A DNA stretch of 15,965 bases from an uncultured Collinsella sp. (lineage in GTDB: Bacteria > Actinomycetota > Coriobacteriia > Coriobacteriales > Coriobacteriaceae): positions 1 to 15,965 of the forward strand of contig CABUXM010000048.1 in NCBI GenBank assembly GCA_902495545.1. The letters run 5' to 3'. The notes under the pieces were generated by a model. That model had not been told where the DNA came from. It did no database searches and was given only the letters and a program-made list of their open reading frames with translations. The position numbers were made by a program, and so were the translations under genes. Below are positions 6,855 to 13,623 of the stretch, one piece after another (position 1 is the stretch's first letter; each line of letters starts with the position of its first letter).

Positions 6855-8039
6855 ATGATCAACGAAACTATGTATGCTCGCGGCGCGGAAAGCTCCATCA
6901 TCCGTGAGATTTTTAGCTATGGCCTTGAGCGCAAGGCGCAGATCGGTGCGGAAAACGTATTCGATTTTTCGCTGGGCAATCCGAGCGTTCCGGCGCCCGC
7001 TGCTGTGGCTGAGTCGATTAAGAAGGCCCTGGAGCTGCCGAGCGACCAGCTGCACGGCTACACGCCCGCACCGGGCCTGCCGCAATGTCGTGCCGCTGTG
7101 GCCGAATCGCTCAACCGCCGCTTTGGCACGAGCTATGAGGGCAAGGATGTCTTTATGACCGTGGGCGCGGCGGCTTCGCTCACCTGTACGCTTAACGCCG
7201 TTACGAATCCGGGCGACGAGGTCATCGTTATCGCCCCGTACTTTCCGGAGTATCGCGTGTGGATTGAGAAGGCCGGCTGTACGTGTGTTGAGGCGCTCGC
7301 CGATGAAGATACGTTCCAGCTGAGCGTGGACAACGTGCTCAAGGCGATCAGCGATAAGACGGCGGCCGTCATCATCGACTCTCCCAACAATCCGACCGGT
7401 GCCGTATATACATGCGACACGCTGACGCGACTGGCCAATGTTCTGCGCGAGGCCAACGCTCAGCGCGATCCCGAGAATCCGATTATGCTCATCTCGGATG
7501 AGCCGTACCGCGAAATCGTGTACGGTGCCGAGGTGCCTTGGGTGCCCTCGATCTACGAGCACACCATCGTGTGCTACTCGTATTCCAAGTCGCTGTCGCT
7601 GCCGGGCGAGCGCGTGGGGTGGATCTTGGTTCCCAACACCAATCCGCAGGCTGCCCGTCTGATGCCGGCTGTTGCGGGTGCTGCCCGTACGCTAGGTTTT
7701 GTATGCGCACCGGCACTCTTCCAGCGCGTGATTATCGATTGCATCGATGAGCCGAGCGATGTCGAGGCCTATGCGCGCAACCGCACCGCGCTTACCGACG
7801 CACTAGCGGAGTACGGCTACACCTATGTTGAGCCGGATGGTGCATTCTACCTGTGGGTGAAGGCGCTGGAACCCGATGCGAATGCGTTTTGCGAGCGTGC
7901 AAAGAAGTATGAGTTGCTTGCGGTTCCCTCGGACAGCTTTGGTATGCCGGGTTGGTTCCGCCTGGGCTATTGCGTGAGTTACGAAACGATTATCAATTCG
8001 CTACCCGCTTGGAAACAGTTGGCGGACGAGTATCGTTAA
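6855..8039 (+). CDS. PLP-dependent aminotransferase, class I/II fold
   Basis: This is a cytoplasmic fold-type I transaminase of the aspartate-aminotransferase superfamily, moving an amino group between an amino acid and a 2-oxo acid. The 394-residue protein shows a family N-terminal block FDFSLGNPSVPAP (36-48), DSPNNPTGAVY (175-185, cofactor pocket), SDEPY (214-218, with D215 expected at the pyridine nitrogen), and SYSKSLSLPGERVGW (242-256) with K245 as the Schiff-base lysine. A late FRLGYCVS segment supplies the carboxylate-binding Arg. ATG 6855 is chosen because AAAGGGGA lies just upstream; in-frame sequence further upstream is part of the palindromic repeat. It has its own -10 and no operon partner closer than 165 nt. 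Substrate specificity is not evident; aspartate, alanine or another amino acid are all possible. Confidence 0.93.
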   Translation: MINETMYARGAESSIIREIFSYGLERKAQIGAENVFDFSLGNPSVPAPAAVAESIKKALELPSDQLHGYTPAPGLPQCRAAVAESLNRRFGTSYEGKDVFMTVGAAASLTCTLNAVTNPGDEVIVIAPYFPEYRVWIEKAGCTCVEALADEDTFQLSVDNVLKAISDKTAAVIIDSPNNPTGAVYTCDTLTRLANVLREANAQRDPENPIMLISDEPYREIVYGAEVPWVPSIYEHTIVCYSYSKSLSLPGERVGWILVPNTNPQAARLMPAVAGAARTLGFVCAPALFQRVIIDCIDEPSDVEAYARNRTALTDALAEYGYTYVEPDGAFYLWVKALEPDANAFCERAKKYELLAVPSDSFGMPGWFRLGYCVSYETIINSLPAWKQLADEYR

Positions 8040-8056
8040 AAGTAAAGCGCTCTGCC

Positions 8057-8104
8057 TACAATGTTTTACGTGAAACGGGGTTTGGTGTTAAGCCGGACCC
8101 CGTT
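8057..8104 (+). other. TACAAT plus 8-bp hairpin in the aminotransferase-PHP gap
   Basis: TACAAT (8057-8062) is followed by an inverted repeat AACGGGGT (8074-8081) and ACCCCGTT (8097-8104) around a 15-nt loop. No clean T run follows, so termination of the upstream gene is only weakly supported. It could equally be a leader structure made from the TACAAT promoter. Confidence 0.3.
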
Positions 8105-8161
8105 GTCGTGGACGTTGTGTCTTTGGGATGGAGTGGTTTTACGACTATCGGAGGCTATGCG

Positions 8162-8167
8162 TACAAT
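8162..8167 (+). promoter_or_regulatory. Candidate -10 box of the PHP hydrolase gene
   Basis: GCGTACAATGA, with TACAAT 37 nt upstream of the start. A poor TTTACG -35 (8138-8143) sits 18 nt before it. Confidence 0.45.
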
Positions 8168-8204
8168 GAATATAAGCGACGGCCGTGCCAGATAAGGAGA
8201 CCTG

Positions 8205-9026
8205 ATGCCCTACCTGCTTTCTTGTGACATTCATACCCATACGATGTTCTCTGCGCATGCATATTCGACCATTGAGGAGAATGTGTACTGGGCGGCAGAG
8301 CGTGGTCTGCAGGTGCTCGGATCTGCCGACCATTTGAGCTCTATGGTTACGGCTTGCCCCAATGACCTGCGCAGTTACCAGTTCTTTATCAACCAGGATA
8401 TCTGGCCGCGCATTTGGAGCGGCGTGCTGGTGCTGCGTGGTGCCGAGGCCGATATCGTTTCGCTGGACGGAAGCCTGTTTGGCGAGGACACTCCTGTCAC
8501 GCTCGATATTGCCGGCGATTCGTACAGCCGTCAGCATTCGCTGTTCGATTTGGTTACGCGTAATTTGGATTATTTGGTTGCAAGCGTGCATAATCCGCAG
8601 ATTGCTGAGGGCGCGACGCTGGCCCAGACGACCGAGATGTATATCAATGCCCTGGAGCACCCCAAGGTGTTCATGCTGGGTCACACGGGGCGTTCGGGTG
8701 TGCCGTTCGATATCGACGAGGTGCTGTTGGCGGCTAAGGCCAAGCACAAGATTATCGAGATCAACAACCATAGTCTTGAACACGGTGTTGACACTGAGCG
8801 TTGGGCCGTATGCCGCAAGATCGCCGAGCGCTGCGCCGAGCTGGGCGTGGGCATTGGCGTGTCAACCGATGCCCACATTGGCATGGCCATTGGCAAGCTC
8901 GATCACGCGCGCAAGATGCTCGACGAGATTCACTTCCCACTGGATTTGATCGTGACGCGCGACCGCGAGACGCTGCTGCGCGAGATGGCGGCAGCCGGCG
9001 TGTGCGATCTGCGCAATGGGATGTAG
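8205..9026 (+). CDS. PHP-domain metallohydrolase, YcdX-like phosphatase
   Basis: This 273-residue PHP-fold enzyme is a trinuclear-metal hydrolase of the YcdX type, expected in the cytoplasm. The nine metal ligands known for E. coli YcdX all have counterparts: H10 and H12 (DIHTHT), H18 (SAHAYS), H43 (SADH), E81 (GAEAD), H129 (SVHNP), H160 (GHTGR), and D222 and H224 (STDAH). The binding site thus looks complete, and a phosphoesterase is the best guess; the natural substrate is unknown. AAGGAGA (8194-8200) fixes the start. The gene has its own -10 and a terminator 22 nt after the stop. It has no polymerase or other fused domain. Confidence 0.93.
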   Translation: MPYLLSCDIHTHTMFSAHAYSTIEENVYWAAERGLQVLGSADHLSSMVTACPNDLRSYQFFINQDIWPRIWSGVLVLRGAEADIVSLDGSLFGEDTPVTLDIAGDSYSRQHSLFDLVTRNLDYLVASVHNPQIAEGATLAQTTEMYINALEHPKVFMLGHTGRSGVPFDIDEVLLAAKAKHKIIEINNHSLEHGVDTERWAVCRKIAERCAELGVGIGVSTDAHIGMAIGKLDHARKMLDEIHFPLDLIVTRDRETLLREMAAAGVCDLRNGM

Positions 9027-9048
9027 CGGAGTTTATAAACCAAGCGAA

Positions 9049-9079
9049 GGGGGCGGCCCAGGCGGGTCGCCCCCTTTCT
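9049..9079 (+). terminator. Terminator after the PHP hydrolase
   Basis: An 11-bp stem (9049-9059 with 9064-9074, one G-T wobble) with an AGGC loop is followed by TTTCTT. It lies between convergent genes. On the minus strand the stem is followed only by TTC, so it is a weaker stop for the methyltransferase gene. Confidence 0.88.
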
Positions 9080-9104
9080 TGTCCCAAAAATCTACTGAGG
9101 TTGG

Positions 9105-10553
9105 TTAGCGGCGTTCGAGGACCGCTACGGTTTCGGTGTGGTCGGTGTGAGGGAACATGTCGACGGGCGTGATCTTGAGCAGGCGATAGCCTTCGTCGAG
9201 GAGCTGATGCAGGTCGCGCTCTTGAGTCACGGGGTTGCAGCTGATATAGGTGATGCGGCGCGGCTTAAGCGCGCAGGCAGCTTCGAGGAACTCGGGGGTA
9301 GAGCCGGCGCGCGGCGGATCGATGGAAAGGACATCGACCCGCTCGTTGTTGTTGGCGGCATCTAGGATGTAGTCGGTGGCATCGTCGGCCATAAACCAAG
9401 CGCTGCGGGTGAGGCCGTTGAGCTCGGCATTACGACGTGCGTCGGCAATGCCGGCGTGGTTGCGCTCCACGCCAAGCAGCATAATACCGACGCCCTTGTC
9501 CTGGGCGGCTTTGGCTGCGCACAGGCCGATAGTTCCACTACCGCAATAGGCATCCATGAGTACGTCGCCCTGCTGCAGGTCCATGCCGTCAATCGCGAGC
9601 TGATAGAGCAGCTCGGTCTGCTGCGGGTTGGTCTGGTAGAACGCGGTGGGGGAGATATCGAACTCGCAGCCGAGCAGCTGGTCGCGCATGCACTCGGCGC
9701 CATATACAATGCGGGTTTCCTCGCCGAGGATGGCGTTGCCGGGACGTCCGTTGATGTTTTGGGCGACGGTGACGATGCGCGGATCGAGTACAGCGACGGC
9801 CTCAAAGAAATCCTGTTCATGCGGCAGGTCGCGCTGGGCAGTCACGAGGGTGACCATGATCTGGTCGGTGCGCCAGCCGCAGCGAACGACGGCATAGCGA
9901 AGCAAGCCCAGGTGCTTGTCCTCGTTAAAGGCGGGAATGTGCAGGCGCTCAGCCTCACGCGCGATGCCGTTAAGAATCTGACGAGCGCCCGGTGCCTCGA
10001 CAGGGCATTCGGGAACAGCAACGATTCTGTGCGTGCCGCGCTCAAAAAAGCCGCAGCGGACAGCGCCCTCTTTGCCGGGGGCAAAGGGAGTGGCGGCCTT
10101 ATGGCGAAAACCGCGCGGCGCAGGATATTTGCCCGGGTCGCCCAGGGTGACACCCATGCCACGAATAGGATCTACAGCAATGTCTTCACGCTCACAAAGC
10201 GAAGCAAAAAGCTCCTCCATAGCAGCCTGCTTGGCGGCGAGCTGCTTCTTATAAGGACGATTGAGCGCCGTACACCCACCGCAAGCTTTCATGATCGAAC
10301 AGGGGGACTTGGGGTCCACAGCCTTACGCGCAGACGGAACCGGATTCTTGTACGGGCGCTTGGAGCGAGTCTGAGATGCCTTATCCTCGCTCCGACGAGA
10401 GCCGGGACGCTTGGCCTTAGCCCTGCTCTTAGTCGATTTGCTTCTTGCAGCTTTAGAAGACTTGGATTTCGTAGAAGATTTCTCCTCCTTCGACCCCTCA
10501 GTCGCCTCCATCAAAGCACGACGAGCCCTACGCTCAGCACGAGATTCTGCCAT
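9105..10553 (-). CDS. rlmD: RNA m5U methyltransferase, RlmD/RumA family
   Basis: This enzyme methylates C5 of a uridine, in RlmD U1939 of 23S rRNA, using S-adenosylmethionine. The 482-residue protein has four [4Fe-4S] cysteines, C85, C91, C94 and C183. It has the SAM motif DAYCGSGTIGL (334-344), DPPRAG (412-417), the nucleophile C439 in YISCNP, and the base E474 in HTDHTETVAVLER. Start 10553 is chosen from a GGAG about 8 nt upstream; the frame stays open to 10781, but that stretch is an inverted-repeat element. The N-terminus lacks a TRAM RNA-binding domain. Instead, residues 20-70 form a Lys/Ser/Arg-rich low-complexity tail that could bind RNA. The exact target (U1939, U747 or both) cannot be read from sequence. 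Confidence 0.92.
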   Translation of the reverse strand: MAESRAERRARRALMEATEGSKEEKSSTKSKSSKAARSKSTKSRAKAKRPGSRRSEDKASQTRSKRPYKNPVPSARKAVDPKSPCSIMKACGGCTALNRPYKKQLAAKQAAMEELFASLCEREDIAVDPIRGMGVTLGDPGKYPAPRGFRHKAATPFAPGKEGAVRCGFFERGTHRIVAVPECPVEAPGARQILNGIAREAERLHIPAFNEDKHLGLLRYAVVRCGWRTDQIMVTLVTAQRDLPHEQDFFEAVAVLDPRIVTVAQNINGRPGNAILGEETRIVYGAECMRDQLLGCEFDISPTAFYQTNPQQTELLYQLAIDGMDLQQGDVLMDAYCGSGTIGLCAAKAAQDKGVGIMLLGVERNHAGIADARRNAELNGLTRSAWFMADDATDYILDAANNNERVDVLSIDPPRAGSTPEFLEAACALKPRRITYISCNPVTQERDLHQLLDEGYRLLKITPVDMFPHTDHTETVAVLERR

Positions 10554-10565
10554 CAATAACTCCAC

Positions 10566-10579
10566 TAATTCATGAATTA
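10566..10579. promoter_or_regulatory. 14-bp perfect palindrome in the rlmD-type leader
   Basis: TAATTCATGAATTA is its own reverse complement. It lies between the minus-strand TACAAT (10591-10596) and the start codon, just where transcription would begin, so it is placed like a repressor operator. The regulator is unknown. Confidence 0.45.
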
Positions 10580-10590
10580 AAGCTGCAAGT

Positions 10591-10596
10591 ATTGTA
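10591..10596 (-). promoter_or_regulatory. Candidate -10 box of the rlmD-type gene
   Basis: The minus strand reads GGTACAATAC, with TACAAT 37 nt upstream of the start codon. No good -35. Confidence 0.48.
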
Positions 10597-10660
10597 CCGT
10601 GCCAAGCCAGCAGACGATATACAAGCGGTTTAATCGTGTCAGTGATAAGTCCAACGACGG

Positions 10661-10799
10661 TTGCCCGCCGCGTGAGGGGTGTGGGGGTTAAGTTTATCGC
10701 GAGTTCCGCACGAACAGGAGGCCACTTAATGTGGCCTCCGTCGTGAGCAGGACTGTAGAGCAGGAAACTTAACCCCCACACCCCTCACGCGGTGGGCAA
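10661..10799. repeat. 139-nt nested inverted-repeat element
   Basis: The outer 35-nt arms (10661-10695 and 10765-10799) are reverse complements with one mismatch. Inside is a second hairpin: GGAGGCCAC (10717-10725) and GTGGCCTCC (10731-10739) around TTAAT, extended by CACGA/TCGTG (10709-10713, 10741-10745). An 8-nt direct repeat GAGCAGGA occurs at 10745-10752 and 10758-10765. No protein is encoded convincingly and there is no obvious target-site duplication. It fills most of the 338-nt spacer between divergent genes. A miniature mobile element or a structured RNA are both possible. Copy number is not visible. Confidence 0.8.
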
Positions 10800-10806
10800 A
10801 CTTGCC

Positions 10807-10835
10807 TTGTGCTCTATCACGCTAAAGTGTATGAT
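10807..10835 (+). promoter_or_regulatory. Candidate promoter of the ABC importer operon
   Basis: TTGTGC (10807-10812), 17 nt, TATGAT (10830-10835). The -35 is weak (TTG only), but the spacing is ideal and the -10 is 5/6. It sits directly after the nested repeat element. Confidence 0.5.
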
Positions 10836-10873
10836 TCTGAACGTTACATGACTCACTTTACCTAACTAAAGTG
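10823..10873. promoter_or_regulatory. Three TAAAGTG half-sites at the importer promoter (operator candidate)
   Basis: TAAAGTG occurs at 10823-10829, touching the -10, and at 10867-10873. Its reverse complement CACTTTA is at 10854-10860. The last two form a 7-bp dyad with 6-nt spacing in the 5' leader. This arrangement is typical of a dimeric repressor with an auxiliary site, though the regulator is not known. Confidence 0.45.
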
Positions 10874-10891
10874 CCATCAAGGGGGAATACT

Positions 10892-11752
10892 ATGAATACC
10901 GATATGTCTCGTCGTCAGTTTGTTGGTCTAGCCGGCTCGCTCGCCACGGTGCTTGGCCTTGGTCTTGTCGGTTGCGGCGGTGGTGCCGGCAAGGGCTCCG
11001 CTGCTGGCTCTGCCGCGGCCAAGGATGTGAAGGGCGCTGCGGAGTCCAAGAAGCTCGTGGTGGGCTTTGATAAGTCCTATCCTCCGTACGGCTTTGTAGG
11101 CGACGATGGCGAGTACACCGGCTTTGATCTCGATCTGGCCAAGGCTGTTGCCGATAAGCAGGGCTGGGAGGTCAAATACGAGGCCATCGACTGGGACGCC
11201 AAGGATACGCTGCTTAACTCGGGCGCCATCAACTGCATCTGGAACGGCTTTACCATGGAGGGCCGTGAGGACGACTACACGTTCTCCGAGCCGTACATGC
11301 TCAACGAGCAGGTGCTGGTGGTCAAGAAGGATGCGGGCATCAAGGGCTGGGACGATCTTGCCGGCAAGACTGTGATTACCCAGACTGATTCCGCTGCGCA
11401 GGACGTGCTTGAGGGTGACCAGAAGGATCTGGCAGCGACGTTTGCCACGCTCGACACGATCGGCGAGTACAACACGGCCTTTATGCAGCTCGAGAGCGGC
11501 GCGGTCGATGCCGTGGCTTGCGACCTTTCGATTGCCCAGTATCAGCTTGCCGCCAAGCCCGATGCCTATACGCAGCTTGATGAGCCGCTGTCCAGCGAGC
11601 ACTACGCTGTCGGCTTTAAGAAGGGCGACACCAAGTCGGCCGATGCCGTGACCGAGTCGCTCAAGGCGCTCTATGAGGACGGTACGGTCAAGGACCTGTG
11701 CGACAAGTATGCAGATTACGGTCTTTCCTTCGACAACTGGGTTCTGAAATAG
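10892..11752 (+). CDS. Amino-acid ABC transporter substrate-binding lipoprotein
   Basis: This 286-residue SBP_bac_3-type protein captures a polar amino acid outside the cell and delivers it to the permease encoded next. Residues 6-12 (SRRQFVG) are a twin-arginine-like signal, followed by a hydrophobic core and lipobox LVGC with lipidated C28. The Tat-plus-lipobox pair suggests export folded and membrane anchoring. A Gly/Ser/Ala linker follows, then VGFDKSYPPYGF and GFDLDLAKAVA, the usual first lobe. Later GFTMEGREDDYTFSEPY carries the Arg expected to bind the ligand carboxylate. AAGGGGGA fixes start 10892 over an upstream GTG. It is the first gene of a three-gene importer. Ligand identity is not shown. 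Confidence 0.94.
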   Translation: MNTDMSRRQFVGLAGSLATVLGLGLVGCGGGAGKGSAAGSAAAKDVKGAAESKKLVVGFDKSYPPYGFVGDDGEYTGFDLDLAKAVADKQGWEVKYEAIDWDAKDTLLNSGAINCIWNGFTMEGREDDYTFSEPYMLNEQVLVVKKDAGIKGWDDLAGKTVITQTDSAAQDVLEGDQKDLAATFATLDTIGEYNTAFMQLESGAVDAVACDLSIAQYQLAAKPDAYTQLDEPLSSEHYAVGFKKGDTKSADAVTESLKALYEDGTVKDLCDKYADYGLSFDNWVLK

Positions 11753-11857
11753 CGGCTTTCCCAGGCACCCGATTTTGCCGTTCAAACCGTCGCTTGCGTA
11801 CATTTAGTACGCGGCGCTCTTCTTTCACGGCAAACTCGAGCACCTGGAAAACCCGCT
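11751..11857 (+). other. Imperfect 107-nt stem-loop between binding-protein and permease genes
   Basis: Paired blocks from the outside in are: AGCGG (11751-11755) with CCGCT (11853-11857); TTT with AAA; CCAGG (11761-11765) with CCTGG (11843-11847); TTTGCCGT (11774-11781) with ACGGCAAA (11827-11834); CGC (11791-11793) with GCG (11814-11816); GCGTAC (11796-11801) with GTACGC (11807-11812); loop ATTTA. It begins at the binding-protein stop codon. By analogy with other binding-protein operons it may protect the first cistron's mRNA so that more binding protein than permease is made. It may also be a dispersed palindromic repeat. Confidence 0.65.
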
Positions 11858-11902
11858 TTAGCATTGGGTTTGCTGTTCTGTTGTCGCGAAAGAGAGCTTA
11901 GG

Positions 11903-12556
11903 TTGTCTATTCAGGTCATGATGCAGATGCTTGGCCAGGGATTCTTGGTCAGTTTGCAGCTGTTTGTGCTGACGCTGCTGGGGTCGATTCCGCTGGGAAT
12001 CCCCGTGGCGTTTATGCGCATGAGCAAAATCGCGCCGCTTCGCTGGATTGCGCGCATCTACATTTCGATCATGCGCGGTACGCCGCTCATGCTGCAGATG
12101 TTTGCCATCTACTTTGCCCCGTATTACGTGTTTGGCATTTCGCTCACGCCCGATTCCAAGTGGACGGCGTGTGTTGTGGCGTTCATCATCAACTACGCCG
12201 GCTATTTTGCCGAGATCTATCGTTCGGGCCTGCAGTCCATTCCGCGCGGTCAATACGAGGCAGCCGAGGTGCTGGGCTACTCGCGCATGCAGACGTTTCT
12301 GTATATCGTGATGCCGCAGGTCGCCAAGCGTATTCTGCCTGCGATGGGCAACGAGATCATCACGCTGGTCAAGGACACGTCGCTGGCGTTTGCCATTGGC
12401 GTGGGTGAGATGTTCTCGACGGCCAAGGCGCTAGTCGCCTCGCAGGTGAGCATGGTGCCGTTTGCGATCGCGGCGCTGATCTACTGGATCTTTAACTTTG
12501 TGGTCGAGATGCTGCTGGGCGCCGCCGAAAAGAAGCTGGACTATTATCATGACTAA
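11903..12556 (+). CDS. Amino-acid ABC transporter permease
   Basis: This 217-residue inner-membrane subunit is of the HisMQ/GlnP type and forms the translocation path. Likely membrane helices are near 12-37, 62-80, 88-104, 152-172 and 183-205. The EAA loop EAAEVLGY (119-126), extending to the MP and ILP turns (137-146), docks the ATPase. The start is uncertain: TTG 11903 has GAAAGAGAG at a suitable distance, while ATG 11918 is an alternative with a weak Shine-Dalgarno. The in-frame ATG 11864 lies right after the stem-loop and has no better signal. The gene overlaps the ATPase start by 8 nt. A single permease implies a homodimer unless a partner is elsewhere. Confidence 0.93.
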   Translation: MSIQVMMQMLGQGFLVSLQLFVLTLLGSIPLGIPVAFMRMSKIAPLRWIARIYISIMRGTPLMLQMFAIYFAPYYVFGISLTPDSKWTACVVAFIINYAGYFAEIYRSGLQSIPRGQYEAAEVLGYSRMQTFLYIVMPQVAKRILPAMGNEIITLVKDTSLAFAIGVGEMFSTAKALVASQVSMVPFAIAALIYWIFNFVVEMLLGAAEKKLDYYHD

Positions 12557-13313
12557 CTCAGTGATGAAAATCGAAAGCGCTCGCAAGGCGTTTGGCGGCA
12601 ATGAGGTGCTCAAGGATATCTCGCTTGAGGTGAAGCGTGGCGAGGTCGTGGCGATTATCGGACCTTCGGGCGGCGGTAAGTCCACGCTGCTGCGCTGTGC
12701 CACGCTGCTCGAGACGCTCGACGGAGGCTCGCTCTCGTTTGGCGACCTTGCCGTTGCGACGGATGCGGGTTCGGGCGCGGTCTATGCGAAGGGCGATGTT
12801 CCCAAGCAGGCACGCTCGCGTTTTGGTCTGGTGTTCCAGAACTACAATCTGTTCCCGCACTATACCGTGATGAAAAACATCACCGATGCACCGATCCGCG
12901 TGCTTAAGCGCCCGCGCGAACAGGCGGAAGCTCGTGCGCATGAATTGATTGCTCAGATGGGGCTTGTGGGCAACGAGAACAAGGTGCCGTGTGAGCTTTC
13001 GGGCGGCCAGCAGCAGCGCGTGAGTATCGCCCGCGCCTTGGCGCTCGACCCGGAGATCCTGTTCTTTGACGAGCCGACCTCGGCACTCGATCCCGAGCTG
13101 ACGGCCGAGGTACTGCGTGTCATTAAGGACCTCGCTGCGCAGAATATGACGATGGTGATCGTGACCCACGCAATGCAGTTTGCGCGCGATGTTGCCGACC
13201 GCGTGGTCTTTATGGATGGCGGCCGTATTGTCGAGGAGGGGCCTGCCGATCAGGTTATCGGCCATCCGCACGAGCAGCGCACGCGTGAGTTCTTGAGCCG
13301 TATCGAGGGGTAG
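12549..13313 (+). CDS. Amino-acid ABC transporter ATP-binding protein
   Basis: This 254-residue ABC ATPase of the polar amino-acid (GlnQ/HisP) class drives the importer at the inner face of the membrane. All nucleotide-binding motifs are intact: Walker A GPSGGGKST (38-46), Q-loop Q97 (LVFQNYNLFPH), signature LSGGQQQR (150-157), Walker B ILFFDEPTSALDP (170-182) and switch H207. An insertion around 67-90 (about 20 residues with TDAGSGAVYAKGD) separates the early strands from the Q-loop. ATG 12549 overlaps the permease stop, implying translational coupling; ATG 12564 is a second possible start. A terminator lies 33 nt past the stop, ending the operon. Confidence 0.96.
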   Translation: MTNSVMKIESARKAFGGNEVLKDISLEVKRGEVVAIIGPSGGGKSTLLRCATLLETLDGGSLSFGDLAVATDAGSGAVYAKGDVPKQARSRFGLVFQNYNLFPHYTVMKNITDAPIRVLKRPREQAEARAHELIAQMGLVGNENKVPCELSGGQQQRVSIARALALDPEILFFDEPTSALDPELTAEVLRVIKDLAAQNMTMVIVTHAMQFARDVADRVVFMDGGRIVEEGPADQVIGHPHEQRTREFLSRIEG

Positions 13314-13346
13314 GCTCAGGTATTTACTCAACTATTAATTGAGGCG

Positions 13347-13383
13347 AAGCCGCCGCAGGTCTTACGGTCTGTGGCGGCTTTTT
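13347..13383 (+). terminator. Terminator of the ABC importer operon
   Basis: A 12-bp stem (13347-13358 with 13369-13380, one G-T pair) with a 10-nt loop ends in GGCTTTTT. The AA at the left base also gives the minus strand a short T run. Confidence 0.92.
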
Positions 13384-13623
13384 GTTTGCATCGACGGGGT
13401 TCAATAATCGCCTCACAAGCTTGTCTCTTCCTCTCGCCGCCTGTATTCATACGTGCGCCGAAAGGTATGCATGGACAGCCGCCCGTGAGGGTAGGGTGGT
13501 GGCATAGGACATTTGGAGGGTGAGTCGGCTCGGCTGCCGACCATGCTGCTCCCGGGATGGCACCGACCGCGAACTCTCCCCGTTGGCGTCGCGCAATGCG
13601 CGCGGCCCTGCAAGGAGGTCATC
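13384..13623 (+). promoter_or_regulatory. Structured leader of the EF-G-like gene
   Basis: This is the gene-free part of the 310-nt spacer before the EF-G-like gene. Visible hairpins are 13441-13478 (CTGTAT/CATAC with GTATG/AT/ACAG, with a bulge), 13524-13541 (GTCGGC with GCCGAC) and 13590-13602 (CGCGC with GCGCG). CTCTCCCC (13574-13581) can pair with GGGTGAG (13518-13524, one mismatch) or with the ribosome-binding site GGAGG (13614-13618, one wobble), which are mutually exclusive. This is consistent with translational control, but it matches no riboswitch class I can name. No strong promoter is evident; TTGTCT (13421-13426) is a possible -35. Confidence 0.4.

Noticed and set aside
10554..10781. 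N-terminal extension of the rlmD-type reading frame
   Set aside because: It runs through the inverted-repeat element, and a proper ribosome-binding site lies at the internal ATG 10553.
13560..13572. CACCGACCGCG resembling the 3' part of the ZTP riboswitch
   Set aside because: The rest of the ZTP consensus is missing, and the gene is not in folate or purine metabolism.
13551..13583. T-box-like sequence (GGGATGGCACCG...CCGCG...CTCCCCG) in the EF-G-like leader
   Set aside because: The T-box core would be GGGTGGNACCGCG; here there is a 3-nt insertion and an extra base. No Stem I with specifier loop is recognisable, and the downstream gene is not a tRNA-ligase or amino-acid gene.
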